From the NCBI GenBank assembly GCA_035772785.1, contig JAOCPU010000025.1:310001-374000 (forward strand): 64,000 bases of DNA, written 5' to 3'. Of the stretch, positions 47,071 to 57,791 are shown one piece after another. The notes below the pieces were generated by a model that did no database searches, was not told where the DNA came from, and was given only the letters and a program-made list of their open reading frames with translations. The translations under genes were made by a program, and so were the position numbers. The stretch is from Phlebiopsis flavidoalba. Its lineage: Eukaryota > Basidiomycota > Agaricomycetes > Polyporales > Phanerochaetaceae. The number at the start of each line of letters is the position of its first letter. Within the stretch, counting starts at the first letter, position 1.

Positions 47071-47320
47071 CCCCATTCGCATTAGAGATGAGGGGCTGCA
47101 GTGAGAATACTTTTTTGGTCACCTTTACAAATACCCATTCCTCCTCGATAATGGGATTCTCCTGTAGCCCCAGCTCCAATGCTGCATCGCGTAGTACGTC
47201 AAGGCGAGCCCCTTGATTCCCTTTGCCCACAGGTTGAACAGGTACGTCAGAGTGACGTTAAGGCCCTTGTCCGCGGTGAACATTCTCCAGCCGGCTCATC
47301 CGACGCTTGATCGAAGCGCC
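47071..47320 (-). CDS. Unrecognised C-terminal coding segment
   Basis: The minus strand reads KRRMSRLENVHRGQG, then in another frame NVTLTYLFNLWAKG, then QGARLDVLRDAALELGLQEN and PIIEEEWVFVKVTKKVF with a stop near 47071 after ISNANGAE. Codon-like, amphipathic text crossing one indel suggests a true exon. An acceptor-like TTATAG precedes it near 47325. Upstream coding text (LRRVVNVAALATVKTQGRNS near 47700) may belong to the same gene. I do not recognise the family. Confidence 0.35.
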
Positions 47321-48670
47321 CGACCTATAACGATTTGGGTGGATCGTCAACGCGAGTCAGGGAGAGGAAAAAGACGTGTGCGGATAACCCCATTACCATC
47401 AAGTACTACTGCTATCAAAACCAGTGACGAGACAGATTCTCTCGAATGCCATACTTCATCTACTCTCTTCTTGATTCAAGCACACCACACGCATATTCCC
47501 TCGATCACGACACAAACGCGGGTCCGTAGCTGGAGACCTTGTGTAGCGCGGAAGGGAGCCTGAGGCCTGGGAAGCCCTGGGCCACGTCGCGCACCCCTCC
47601 TCCAGGACTTGTGGTACTCAATATGCAGTGCGAAATCAGCGGAGTTCTATAGAATTACGGCCTTGAGTCTTGACAGTAGCCAAAGCCGCAACGTTCACCA
47701 CACGACGCAGGAACTTTTCTGATGGCATTTCACAATTGTAATCTAGGTTGAAAAAGCAGTCCATGACGGTGTGCCCACGAACCCACAGCCCGCATCTTGA
47801 TCATCACTTGTGGTCTATAATATCAAATGATCAAATGAGGACACTCCTCAAAGCGTCTTCCTCGACACTCAATGCAATTGATAAATATCATAGCAATGGT
47901 GATCAACTTAACTGACCATAATCCACGACATCGTTCTGAGCACGATGTCGTTTGCGGGTACACCAGATTGCGCCTCCTTGCTCTATGGAAGTGGGATTTT
48001 ATCCACAATCATCCAACATCATCACGCGGCTGCTGTTGACTCACAGCCAGAGCTATGTAATCAGGAGCCGCCATTCCCATGGCTCCACGGGGGAACGGAG
48101 CTGCGTATCCTCTAGAAGCTGAACGACGATCAAACGTTAACAGATACTGACGGCAAGGAGCCATTCCGCATAAGTGGTTACTGAGGTGAAGCCTGAGGTT
48201 TGCAGCAAGAAAGAACGCGCACACAGCAGACCTTCACCATTTAAATGAACTCTGTGGGATCTCGTGGATCGGAACCTCTCCCGGTATGACAGTCAACAAA
48301 TCGTATATAGATCGTATACCTTTCTTGGAACAAACCACACCTTCAATCAACCTTCAATACCCGTGCAACCTTATTGCAGAGTTAGAGCGCTGCTGAGGCT
48401 GTCACGGCGGTTTACTCCGGCTCCGTCGGTTACTATACATATGTCATTAATGGCTCCTGCAGTCTTGCAGTGTTTCAATTGCGCAAGGTTATGACATCCT
48501 GTGTGTAAAAAGTACTGAGATGGATGCTATGCTCTATATCAGATCATGCGACACCTGGATATATAGCTATATAGGCCGACGTAAGAGTAACAGATTTCCG
48601 CACCTTGGTACCATCCCCCCATCTCTCTCAGACTTCCACTCCAGCTCTCGTACATACACAGCTCCGACTC
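47321..48670. other. Stretch without a recognised gene
   Basis: May hold 5' exons of the unrecognised minus-strand gene (near 47700), otherwise nothing recognised. Right end is the promoter and CT-rich leader of P450 3. Confidence 0.35.
48551..48568 (+). promoter_or_regulatory. TATA-rich element upstream of P450 3
   Basis: Two overlapping TATA-like runs (GATATATAG, CTATATAGG) about 105-120 bp before the ATG at 48671, followed by a pyrimidine-rich leader. Spacing suits a core promoter. Confidence 0.5.
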
Positions 48671-50683
48671 ATGTATTCACTCGCAGTGGGGGCAGGAATA
48701 TGTGTCGTGTTTGTAGCTTTGAACTTGGTCAGCTGGCTTCGTCGCATCTCTATATCGCCCCCCAGGCCCTTACCCTACTGGTCTACCCCTTGTCCCGGTC
48801 GGTAATATACTTCAAAACACCGACAGAGTACACATGGAGATATACTTTAAGCAGTTATCCCGCATATATGGTACCGGATAATACTGTTTAATGCACTGAA
48901 GTTAACCTCTGACTTTCATAAAAAAGGCCTACCAATTATCAAGCTTACCATGGGGGAAAGGACGACATACTGGGTTCTCACAGACCCGAAGGACGCGGAC
49001 GAGCTTGTGAGTTCCCGAGACAAGCGCGTGTGAAGCGGGGTTATAACCCAACCGGTGTTATTTTCTCTCAGGAAGCTTGGCAGCGGTGGAGGTCTGCCAT
49101 ATATTCATGCGCGCAAACCTCTCGTCTATTCAGGAAAATATCAATCCAACAATATGCGAATTGTGCTTCTCCCATATGGCGACTCCTTGAAAAGACAGCG
49201 AGCTGCATTTCACCAAATGCTGCAACCGCGAGGTGAGTCCCGCGAGGAAGGAGAGAGCCCCAGACGGGGGGGGGGGGGGGGGTTCTGAATGAATTGCACA
49301 GTACAGTCGTCGGTGGCTATGAGTCGATGCAGGAAGTGGAGTCGGTCAAGCTCCTGTACGAAATGCTAGCCAGGCCATCTGATTATTCGAGGAATTGTCA
49401 GCGTTTTGATGCGGCATCCCTCCGTATTTTAACCTCAGCTACGGGAAACGGTTAGCCGACGACGACGAGGATCTGCGGGGAATCGCTGACATACTGAATA
49501 ATTTCCTGATTCACACCACTCCGGGTGTACACTTGGTTTTGATCTTTTCCCAGTCGCTAGACCGTCTACCAGACATGCTTGCGCCTTGGCGAGAGCAGAG
49601 GCACGTCAACGGCATGTCGTCGAACTGAATGTAAGCTGAACGAGGCGTTGATCCAGAGACGTGATCTGATAAATGAGTTTAGTTCTCTATCAGAGACTTG
49701 CTCGTGATGTCAAAGAGACAGTTGATGGAGGCCGTACTGACCTGGAATGTTTTGCGGCACGTTTATGGGACCCAAACAAGAGAAGCTCGGTCTGAGCGTG
49801 GAAGAATTATCCTTCCGTAGGTATCCCGAATTGTCACGTACCTATCAAGTCTTATGATCGTCCCGTTGAGTGGCTGGATCGGCGTTCGAAGCCGGGACAG
49901 ATACTACCTCAGTCACCATTCTTTGGTTTATCATGGCGATGGTACTATATCCTCACACCGCTATCAAGGCTCAAAACGAGATTGATGCCCTTCTTGGAGA
50001 TGATGGAGTACCATTCCTGGCTTCGAGCACATGGATGGATTGCCCTAAATTGTTTTGCTCTGGTCAAAGAAGTGCTTAGGTGCGAGTTTTCTCAAAATGT
50101 CACGTACAACCTGGGTTTAATCCTATGATACCGCAAGATGGGGTCCCGCAGCTCCCAACGCGATTTCCCGCACTATTTGGATTCCGATGACGAGTACAAA
50201 GGGTATAAGGTGAGTGATATTGACGGTCTAAGTTTGCTATGGCTAAAGCATTTTGCTCAGATTTAAAGCAAATACAATGGTCATACCTTGCGTGTGGGCA
50301 ATGGTGAGTCCGCCCCTTCTTACCAATGGTTTCGGTGGATGTAATTAATTCTTGACCATAGAGGACCGAAAACGAAGACGAGTTCCCTATGCCTGATAGA
50401 TTCGAACCCTGAGCGTTACATGAGCACGGATCAACCTCAGAGAAGAACGTTGCTCACTTACTGAGGGTACCACTATAGCTTTGGATTCGGCCGGTAAGAT
50501 CCTAGCATTGTGGTTGTTCGCTAGAATGTTGATCGCGAGCCTTTTCCAGTCGTCGATGTCCGGGCCAATACTTTTGGGATCGAAAACCGTGTGGCTGGCG
50601 ATTACGCGGATGCTTTGGGCCTTCAAACATGCGTCCAGCCCGCGACGGCATACGGAAATGTGGCAAAGATCGATCCACGTTAA
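48671..50683 (+). CDS. Cytochrome P450 monooxygenase 3
   Basis: Anchor MYSLAVGAGICVVFVALNLV then SWLRR. PIIKLTMGERTTYWVLTDPK and DADELV, RKLGSGGGLPYIHARKPLVY, NNMRIVLLPYGDSLKRQRAA and FHQMLQPR (49150-49235), YESMQEVESVKLLYEMLARP and SDYSRN (49320-49400), NLSYGKRLADDDEDLRGIAD, GVHLVDLFP-like and LDRLPDMLAPWR (49530-49600), I helix GSAFEAGTDTTSVTILWFIM (49875-49935), ALVKEVLR (K helix, near 50060), AIPHYLDSDDEYKGYK, IKANTMVIPCVWAM, PMPDRFEPERYMSTDQP, YSFGFGR. The haem loop has lost bases exactly where ICPG should be (near 50490-50515), so the ligand cysteine is not readable. Stop TAA 50681. Differs from P450s 1, 2 and 4 in text, so another subfamily (CYP5144/CYP5150-like). A 17-G run sits in an intron. 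Confidence 0.85.
49266..49282 (+). repeat. Homopolymer run of 17 G
   Basis: Lies in a P450 3 intron between the LQPR exon and the next. Length is unreliable given the indel pattern of this sequence. Confidence 0.8.
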
Positions 50684-51521
50684 CTGTTCTCCGGGAGTAA
50701 TAATCGTACGTACTCACCTCCGCAATTTTCATCGTTGCCCTTGTACTGAATAATATACTGTTGTCCATCCAGTCGGCCTCTCGACTATCCTTTAGTTTAG
50801 ACTTGTCGAGTTCGTTCTCAGAACCTTACGCTTCGATACCATCATGAGGCTTTGTGGTCAGCGCAGATAATAATGTTGACTCGAAACGTTGACATTTTCA
50901 TGTAAAATGAGAATTCATCCGTAACCGTGAAATCGATGAACCCTGACGCTGTAGAGACGGTATGTTCCCATCTACTCGCTTTTTTCTTGGGTAATTATGG
51001 GCTATCAATTGGAAGATTTCTGTCGTCGACGCTTTGAATGATCGATGACCTGATCCTCATGGTTGTGGAGATTAGTCGAGCTGCGAATCCCAGAAATATG
51101 TCCGAATTTTCAAGAGACACGTTAATGCGTACCGGGAACAGACTCGGCTTGGACAACAGGAAGTTGTCTAGAAAACGATACGACTGTTCATGTTTTGATC
51201 TATTTGTCTGCATGAAAAAGAAAATATCATGAGGCCCGCGATAAAAACAAAAAAACGTCGATGCGAAACTATTCGCTAGCCCATCCCTCGCGCCTAGAAT
51301 AAGAATTTGATTATTAAAATCACGAATACAAAGGTGTCCCATATACGTACTCATCGTGAATACGGCAAAAAAAAAAAAACAAAAATGAGCTAAGTTATTC
51401 GCTATCGTCTGGGGGACGAACGACACCACTCTGCAGCATCTGGGCTACTACGGAATTCTCCGTCGCTCGAGATCCTCTGTGGTATGCATGAGTACTGTAA
51501 TTTCACAGGCATGATGGTGAC
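50684..51521. other. Convergent intergenic, about 840 bp
   Basis: Lies between the 3' ends of P450 3 and the sirtuin gene. A 144-codon minus-strand frame (51429-50995) is mostly T-rich low-complexity text and looks like chance. Confidence 0.4.
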
Positions 51522-53072
51522 TTACAAGACTGTTGCCCGCACAAACATCACGCAAGATAAAGCCCGCTTGCCAGTTCGATTTTTTTCTCTACGCCAGGAA
51601 GGGGAATCCGCCCTAGTGGGACCCACGTTCAGCAACAGGACCGGTTTCTTCAGGTCAAGCGCGTGCTTTAGGAGGTCTGAGATTAAGACAACTCAAAATC
51701 TTGTCGCTGAACTGAACGATTATTTGGTTTACAGACCTGAACGCAGATAAGTCGCGAGAGTAGTGCCAATGAGGAACAGTCTATCAGAGGCCTCAATATC
51801 CGCTAACCTGTGGATTGTGTAAGGAAGTTAAGCTCAGGTTCAGCAGGACTGAGATATATCATCACGCACGAGCGGTCCCGCACTTCGGGTAATATTGACT
51901 CTCCAAAAAAGAATAAGCTCTGGTTTCTAACTGAGTAACGGTCTCAATACGTATACCCACCAAGCGGATGAAGGGTTTGAGAGGTCGCTCAACGATTGAA
52001 TTTCGTTTGTTTTTCAAGGAGGCAATCGGGGCACTCGGGGGACCTTGAAAGTGTCGTATTGGACATCCTTTAATTCTAAACCTATTGGAAGCATACGACG
52101 GATACTACATCAGCTTGCGACAGCTAGCAGGGATGTGATAAAATACTGACGGGTCCACCGTCCGGGGGTTTCGTCCTGGGTCTCTGACCAGTGGCCTCAA
52201 GCTCGTCCATGTACGCCTTCCAATCCGGATTCGCCATGCAGATAGTCTATCCTGGAAAGTCCCCGTCGGTCTACCACATGGCCATGGCTGCAGTGCACTT
52301 TCTGACGCGCAATATATAAGCCGAGGGCCGAGGCTGACTGACAAAGACGCACATGTAACGATCCATGCGAGTTCTAATATGCGCTCTTTCATGCGGGCCT
52401 CGTTCCAGACATCGCGAGAGATTTGTGGTGAAGACCGTCGACGTTTTGTGTGATTAGCTTGTCGATTATGCCGGTATATTGTAATGCTGCTAATGCATAA
52501 TGCGTGGTGTTTGGAAGTGCGTCATGTACTGGTTTGTAGCCTAAGTAATGATCGTAACCTTCCAGAATATGAGTATTGAAAGAGTGGTCCGAAATACCGT
52601 ATTTTGTTCACGGGATCACAGTACAGTAGCGTTGGCGAAAAGCGAACCCCTTCTCAGTTAGGGTCTACTAATTCTTGGTACTGTGTCACGAGTTCAGTCC
52701 CACTCTCGCAGTAGGGAATGGGCAATACGAACGCACAATATAGGCCTAAAACGCATTGTCAGTCATCTCAACTGCGTTTTTAAGGCGCATATACGCACTT
52801 GTAATTTAGGATTCAAGTAACGAACCCTTCGAGCCACGGTACGCTCTGATGCCCGAATCAACGCTCACACCCGCGCCAGTAATCGTCGCGAACATTTCCA
52901 GGAGACAAAAAGTGTGCTATACACATAGGGTGGCTCAAAACAGCTTGCATTGCAGGGGTGGATAGTCTTCGGCCGCTAGTGGCGGACGATAGGAATCGAC
53001 CTGGGGTGGATGGTGGAACAGAGATGCGCTACATTGGAGATCCCGAGGCGAGCGCGGTCGACGTCCCCGCAT
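51522..53072 (-). CDS. Sirtuin (NAD-dependent protein deacylase), probably mitochondrial
   Basis: No single frame is long, but the family is clear across frames. Arg-rich start MRGRRPRSPRDLQCSASLFH (53072 down) could be a mitochondrial presequence. Then IAHFLSPGNV-ATI with the NAD motif TGAGVSVDSGIRAYRG (near 52890-52830), THYALAALQYTGIIDKLI and TQNVDGLHHKS (52515-52425), ELHGSLHMCV with the catalytic histidine (near 52375-52340), PDWKAYMDELEATGQRPRTK (near 52225), zinc-site text YDTFKV-ECPDCLL (near 52060-52015), KPELILFGESILPEVRDRS (51930-51875), ASDRLFLIGTTLATY (51795-51745), HALDLKKPVLLLNVGPTRAD (51655-51610) and FILRDVVRATVL, TAA at 51522. Layout resembles SIRT4-like fungal sirtuins. Divergent from PEX7 with about 110 bp between starts. 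Confidence 0.85.
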
Positions 53073-53183
53073 GTGATATGTGGCCGCCCGGACACCGAGC
53101 GTGTACGCCGAGACTTCTCGAGCCTGTGCTACTCCTCTTTCACTCAAACTACCAGCACCCGTTCAGAAACGACTAGAGACGAT
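53073..53183. promoter_or_regulatory. Short divergent promoter region, sirtuin and PEX7
   Basis: Only about 110 bp between the proposed start codons. No TATA seen. The two transcripts must start close together or overlap. Confidence 0.4.
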
Positions 53184-54487
53184 ATGAACGACTTGAAGCC
53201 TCCCCCATTTTCACGTAAACACGGCCTGGTTTTGCGCATTACGGCTGGCTTGGTCGCCGTTGCCACGAGGACAGGCCTTGCGGTCGCGTCGTCCGCAAAC
53301 TACGGGCTCGTGGGTAACGGTCGGCTACATTTGGCGTCCATGGCCCCTGGCCCAGGAGTGGGCTCCAGCACTTGGCCTGAACAAACAGTGAGCTCTATAA
53401 CGTGGTTGAACGACTCGGGCTTGAATTGCGCAGATATGAGACCCAAGATGCTCTCTACGACGTTGCGTGGTCCGAGATAACATTGAGAACCAGGCTGTGT
53501 GACGGCCTCTGGCGACGGCTCGAATCAAGCTGTGGGACTTGTTATGATCAATGTGAGCTCTGTTCTGGTGAACGGTGTATTGTCTGGCCGACATTCATGG
53601 GTTTCTAGCACCTCTAGGACCTTCCGATACGTGCATGGCACGAACACTCGCGCGAGGCGTTTTCCTGTGTCGACTGGTCGAACATCAAGAAGGACGCCTT
53701 ATATTTCATCTTCGTGGGATGGTACTGTGAAACTGGTGAGAGCTCTGCAGAAATGCAAGTGGTAACCGGTCTTCATTGTTACTATTAGTGGAGTCCTGAA
53801 CGACCACGCTCGATCACAACTCTACAAGCACATACATCCTGCGTTTACCAAGCCCTCTTCTCGCCGCACCAGCCGGATGTTATAGCGACATGCTCCACAG
53901 ACGGCACTCTCAAGATCTTCGACCTGCGCACCCGCGAGCTACGCCCAGGGTCCCGCGAATAACAGCTTCACGCAGCCCCTCACCGCAGCGGCGCTGACCG
54001 TGCCAGCTTCGGGCACCGAAATATTGAGTTTGGATTGGAACAAAATACCGGCCATACACGCTCGCCAGCGGTGGGGTTGACAAGATCGTACGCGTGTGGG
54101 ACTGCCGGATGGTGAAGCTCGGCCCTGAGGCCGCAGGGTCGCCGGGCGTTGGCGGGGTGTGCGAGTCGCAGCTCGTACGCGGCCACGAGTGGGCCGTGCG
54201 CAAGGTGCAGTGGTGTCCCCACCGCCCGGACCTTCTGGCTTCTGCGAGCTACGATATGACGTGCCGCGTGTGAGTCGTCTGGTTTTTTTGTCCGGGTGTT
54301 GTTACTGAAGGGCTGCTTTCAACCAGGTGGGCGACGACACCCTCGCCGGATGGCAGCAAGCTGGTGTACATTCACGATGCTCACACGGAGTTTTTGTGGT
54401 TGGGTGGCTGCTCGTGGTCGTTGTTCCAGGAAAAGGATCCTGGCGACGTGTAGCTGGGATTGCAAGGTGAATGTATTCACTGTATAG
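53184..54487 (+). CDS. PEX7: Peroxin-7, PTS2 receptor (WD40)
   Basis: Cytosolic WD40 beta-propeller that binds PTS2 signals and delivers proteins to peroxisomes. Start MNDLKPPPFSRK, then LAVASSANYGLVGNGRLHLA and SMAPGPG, a strong Pex7 N-terminal signature. Repeats follow: YETQDALYDVAWSEI, TASGDGS-IKLWDL, HEHSREVF-CVDWSNIKKD with ISSSWDGTVKL (53700-53735), SITTLQAHTSCVYQALFSPH then VIATCSTDGTLKIFDLRT (53810-53935), GGVDKIVRVWDCRMVKLGPE (54075-54125), LVRGHEWAVRKVQWCPHRPD with LLASASYDMTCRVW (54170-54270), SPDGSKLVYIHDAHTEF and CSWDCKVNVFTV, TAG 54485. Three or more introns; the frame breaks by inserted bases, for example in GDGSIKLW. Confidence 0.9.
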
Positions 54488-55841
54488 CATTCCTGCGTAC
54501 ATCCGCCAGCATTTCATGCATTTTGCACATCCCAACGTCTCGTAAGCCTGAGAAGGGGAAAACTTTGTATACGCGCCACGCGAGGCTCGAGTCCAAATAG
54601 GCGCTTCTCTCCCGACGCCCGCCTTTTTGGTCCGTGTTCGTCGGGGCGCCACACAAACGCCGACTCTTGCGTCACTCTGGATGCTACACACTGGACGTGC
54701 GACGAGGTCTCGTTTCAAAATGTTCCAAACAGAAATTTGTGCATTTATCTGAACTGGAGGTAACCAACAGTTTGGCTGAATGTCGATCAAGATGCGAGTT
54801 GCAACTTACGACACTTGGTGGCGGCCGAGAGCGCATGAAACAGGGCCGAAAGGCTTTTTGCAGCGTGTACGCTCACAACGGTGATGCCTTTCCGTCAACG
54901 ATGCTTCTCCCTTTGCTCTTGCCGGCAACATCAAAGGAATTCGAACCGTCCCTACCCTGCATTGTGCTTATTGTACGCAGGCGGCGTTCATTGTCCTGCG
55001 GTGGAGTGCGCCTTGTCTGTCTAGTTTTTGCACAAAGTTGCACAAAGTAAGACAAGCTAAAGATCAAACTGACGTCGAGCAGTGTCGAGCGGTGAAAGAC
55101 ATATGGTTTTCGTTTACCTTGGCTACACTTGGCCTGGCACCATCTGCCGCTGTATCCAAAGGCACGCAACGCCGACGCCGAATCTCGGTGCCGTGGATTG
55201 CCCGCTCGGGTGCGTGAGAGTGATTTCCTGGACTGCGCATGCCGCGACTCGGCGGAGGGAAGTGCCAGACATAGCATGCCAAAATATTCCTGGAGCCTCA
55301 AAGGATGTTTTGTTGTCCGACCGTTTTACTGCTCGCCTTATCTGGGCAAAGCCAAGGGTCGTCGTCACGTTGTCTGTGCTTGTCTTCGCCACGGCCACTG
55401 CGTTGTGCAGTTGTGCGCGTGTTCGGGTTGTACTTCGGCAGGCGGCGTGGCGGCCTCCGTCCGCTTTTGGCCACAAAGTCCCAAATGTGGATGGAACTCG
55501 TGGCCAAAGAAAGGCTGTGACGGAATTTGATCCGACATCCCGAGTAAAAATGTACATGCTGCAAGAGTGCTTCTTTTAGCAATTTTGGTGCCTCGAAGCT
55601 TCGGGGTGGCCTTGATCCATTTGTCGAAATTTAACAAAGGCACGCCTTCGCGACCGTGTCGCTCATCCTCTTCATCAACCTTTCCTCCCGCTTATGACCG
55701 TCCTTTACTTTATAACGGTGTCTCGACCCCTCCCTGTCTTTGTATTCTCTCTCTCCAATACCCTCTAGACACCCCCCCCTCCATCCGGAACTCCTGAGAA
55801 CTCGTATCATTGCCCTTGATACCCAACCCACAGCGCCAAAC
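54488..55841. other. Intergenic, 1.35 kb, upstream of GH16
   Basis: GC-rich with overlapping chance frames on both strands (up to 165 codons, 55082-55579, and 144 codons on the minus strand in the same place). No conserved text. Holds a tandem 10-mer (55028-55047), a 9-bp inverted repeat TTTGGCCAC (55466-55474) / GTGGCCAAA (55500-55508), a TTTATAAC TATA-like box near 55709 and a CT-rich leader before the GH16 ATG. Confidence 0.45.
55028..55047 (+). repeat. Perfect tandem 10-mer, two units
   Basis: TTGCACAAAG occurs twice in a row. Too short to be a minisatellite; may be a duplicated regulatory site or chance. Confidence 0.7.
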
Positions 55842-57506
55842 ATGCACGCCTCTCTCCGCAGCCTTCTTATTCTCACAGTTTCTCTTTCCCTCATCTTGGC
55901 GGGACGGCTCATCTGCCCTCCGCTGGCCAGTCGCAGAGTGCCCACCGCCGTCATGCACGGCAAGCCCCGCCTAGGGCAAACCTAAGCCAACGCATGTCGG
56001 CTTTACCACATACCCTGGATTCGCACGTCGAGGAGTGAGTTACACAAGCTGGAGGAATGATTACTCGGGGCAGGGAAACTTCTTTGAGTAATGTGCTATC
56101 GACCCCCGATTATTGATCGCCTACTGACAATGTCATAGTGGCTGGACTGTGCTTCACTGACGAGCGACCCAACCAGTGGACAAGTTACCTACCTCGGCAA
56201 GGGTCTGACGCCACGATGAATAAGGCGCTCGCCTTTTGTTTTCAGAAAATATCTCCGACAGAAGGCACGATTAAGATTGGCATCGACTGGCGTTGAGACG
56301 AAAATTCAAACGACCCAGCTTAGCTCTACGGCCCAGACCTCGCGCAAACTCGTGATCTGATAACAACAACACTCTAATAAATTATGATGCATTGTATTCT
56401 AACGTGCGTCCCTGCCAGTGCGTTTACATCAGCGTGCGCATCCACCTACACCCAAGGCGTAACAACAGCGGCTTGTTCATTGCCGACTTCTTTGCCATGC
56501 CCCACGGTTGTAGTGTGTGGCCTGCGTACTGGTCTGTCGGACCTGATTGGCCCAATGCCGGAGAGATCGACATCATCGGTGAGTTTCGACATTCTATCAA
56601 GGCATCAGTTATTCTTTTGCCCGAACGCCTTGTGTGATGGGGACTCATTGGCTGAATCAAGCCTGATGCTTCTCACGCATGCTACGCGGTTGCCTCATTC
56701 GCCAGCAAATGCGTGCACTGGGAAGGAGACTCATTCAGTCATATCATGTCAAACAATTTGACATGATTGACTGCAAACTGTCTAGAGGGTCGTCACGACT
56801 TGAACACCGACAACCATGATTACCCTCCACACTGGTCCCACCTGTACAATCGCGAACGCTGCAGATGTCAATGACCGGTAACCTCGTAGGTCTCGACCGA
56901 CACGAGACTCCGAACGGCAACAGACAAAAAGTACCGGAAGTGGCTATGTCCGTCACGCAGAGTCCCCGGAGTAAACAACAGCTTTTGTGCCAAGGCATTC
57001 ACACAACGCAAGGGGACGGCACGGTGTCTTCTCTGCACAAGTTGGGACAGCCGAGGGCATCATGAGTCCTGGTTCGTCCCCGCGGCTCAGAGTCCCCTTC
57101 CGACATCACGAACGGCAACCCCGATCCGTTCGTCGTGGGGCCAGGCGACACCGCGAACTTCCCGAACAGCGAGCCTCGTTGCACACCGAACTTGCGATTA
57201 GCGCACACGTTCCAGAAAGCCACAACCTCGTCATCGACCAACCACTCACCTCTGCGGGCCGATCTGGTCGGTTGTGCGCCGCGTTGCTCACAGTCGACGG
57301 CTTATCCTGCCTGGTTCCATAGCTCTGATTTCTGTCGCAACCCAGCGAACTTCAAGTGTAAAGTAAACCCCGCTTATTGTATGTCTGCGAAGACCATACC
57401 CAGGCTCACTTGCTACACAGACTGCCACGCAAGTTGGTGCAATCTCATACACTGCGATCCACCAGGCTCATTCCCACGCCGGTCCCGACACCACAGCAAG
57501 TCATAA
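55842..57506 (+). CDS. Secreted GH16 endo-beta-glucanase (laminarinase-like)
   Basis: Family 16 glycoside hydrolase, acting on beta-1,3(4)-glucans outside the cell or in the wall. Start [20 protein letters not shown] is a signal peptide. Then [17 protein letters not shown] text (56165-56205), and the core [20 protein letters not shown] with [17 protein letters not shown] (56470-56578). The GEIDIIE active site is completed across an intron: the exon ends on the first base of the acid/base Glu codon and the next exon supplies AG (intron 56579-56785, 207 bp, long for this window). Then [30 protein letters not shown]-like, [20 protein letters not shown] and HNLVIDQPL. The end near 57506 is uncertain. 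N-terminal part is badly frame-broken. Confidence 0.8.
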
Positions 57507-57791
57507 ACCTGCCGCCTCATTTTTTCTGTCCTTTTCTCAGTCAACCGTCCAGAAGGGATCATCTGCGGTCTATTCTTATTGCTTTCTTTCCTCCTCCTCT
57601 CATCATGGGTCCTACGTGCCATCAGCGCCTAGCTGCGCGGTCACATCTCACGAGGCGTCATCTGCATACCTTTGTTTGTTAGCTCATAAACTGGGGCCGG
57701 CCCCGTGCACCCGCTATCGGTGGTCGCTCGGGGCCCTCTGTGTCCCGGGCGCTGTGCATATATCTCATTTACCTGTTATCCCACGCATATC

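Noticed and set aside
50995..51429. 144-codon minus-strand frame rich in Phe
   Set aside because: Driven by A/T-rich runs such as poly-A; lies in a convergent 3' region.
54873..55579. Overlapping frames of 142-165 codons on both strands
   Set aside because: GC-rich sequence with open frames in several phases at once; low similarity to any family and Arg/Cys-rich composition typical of antisense or random frames.
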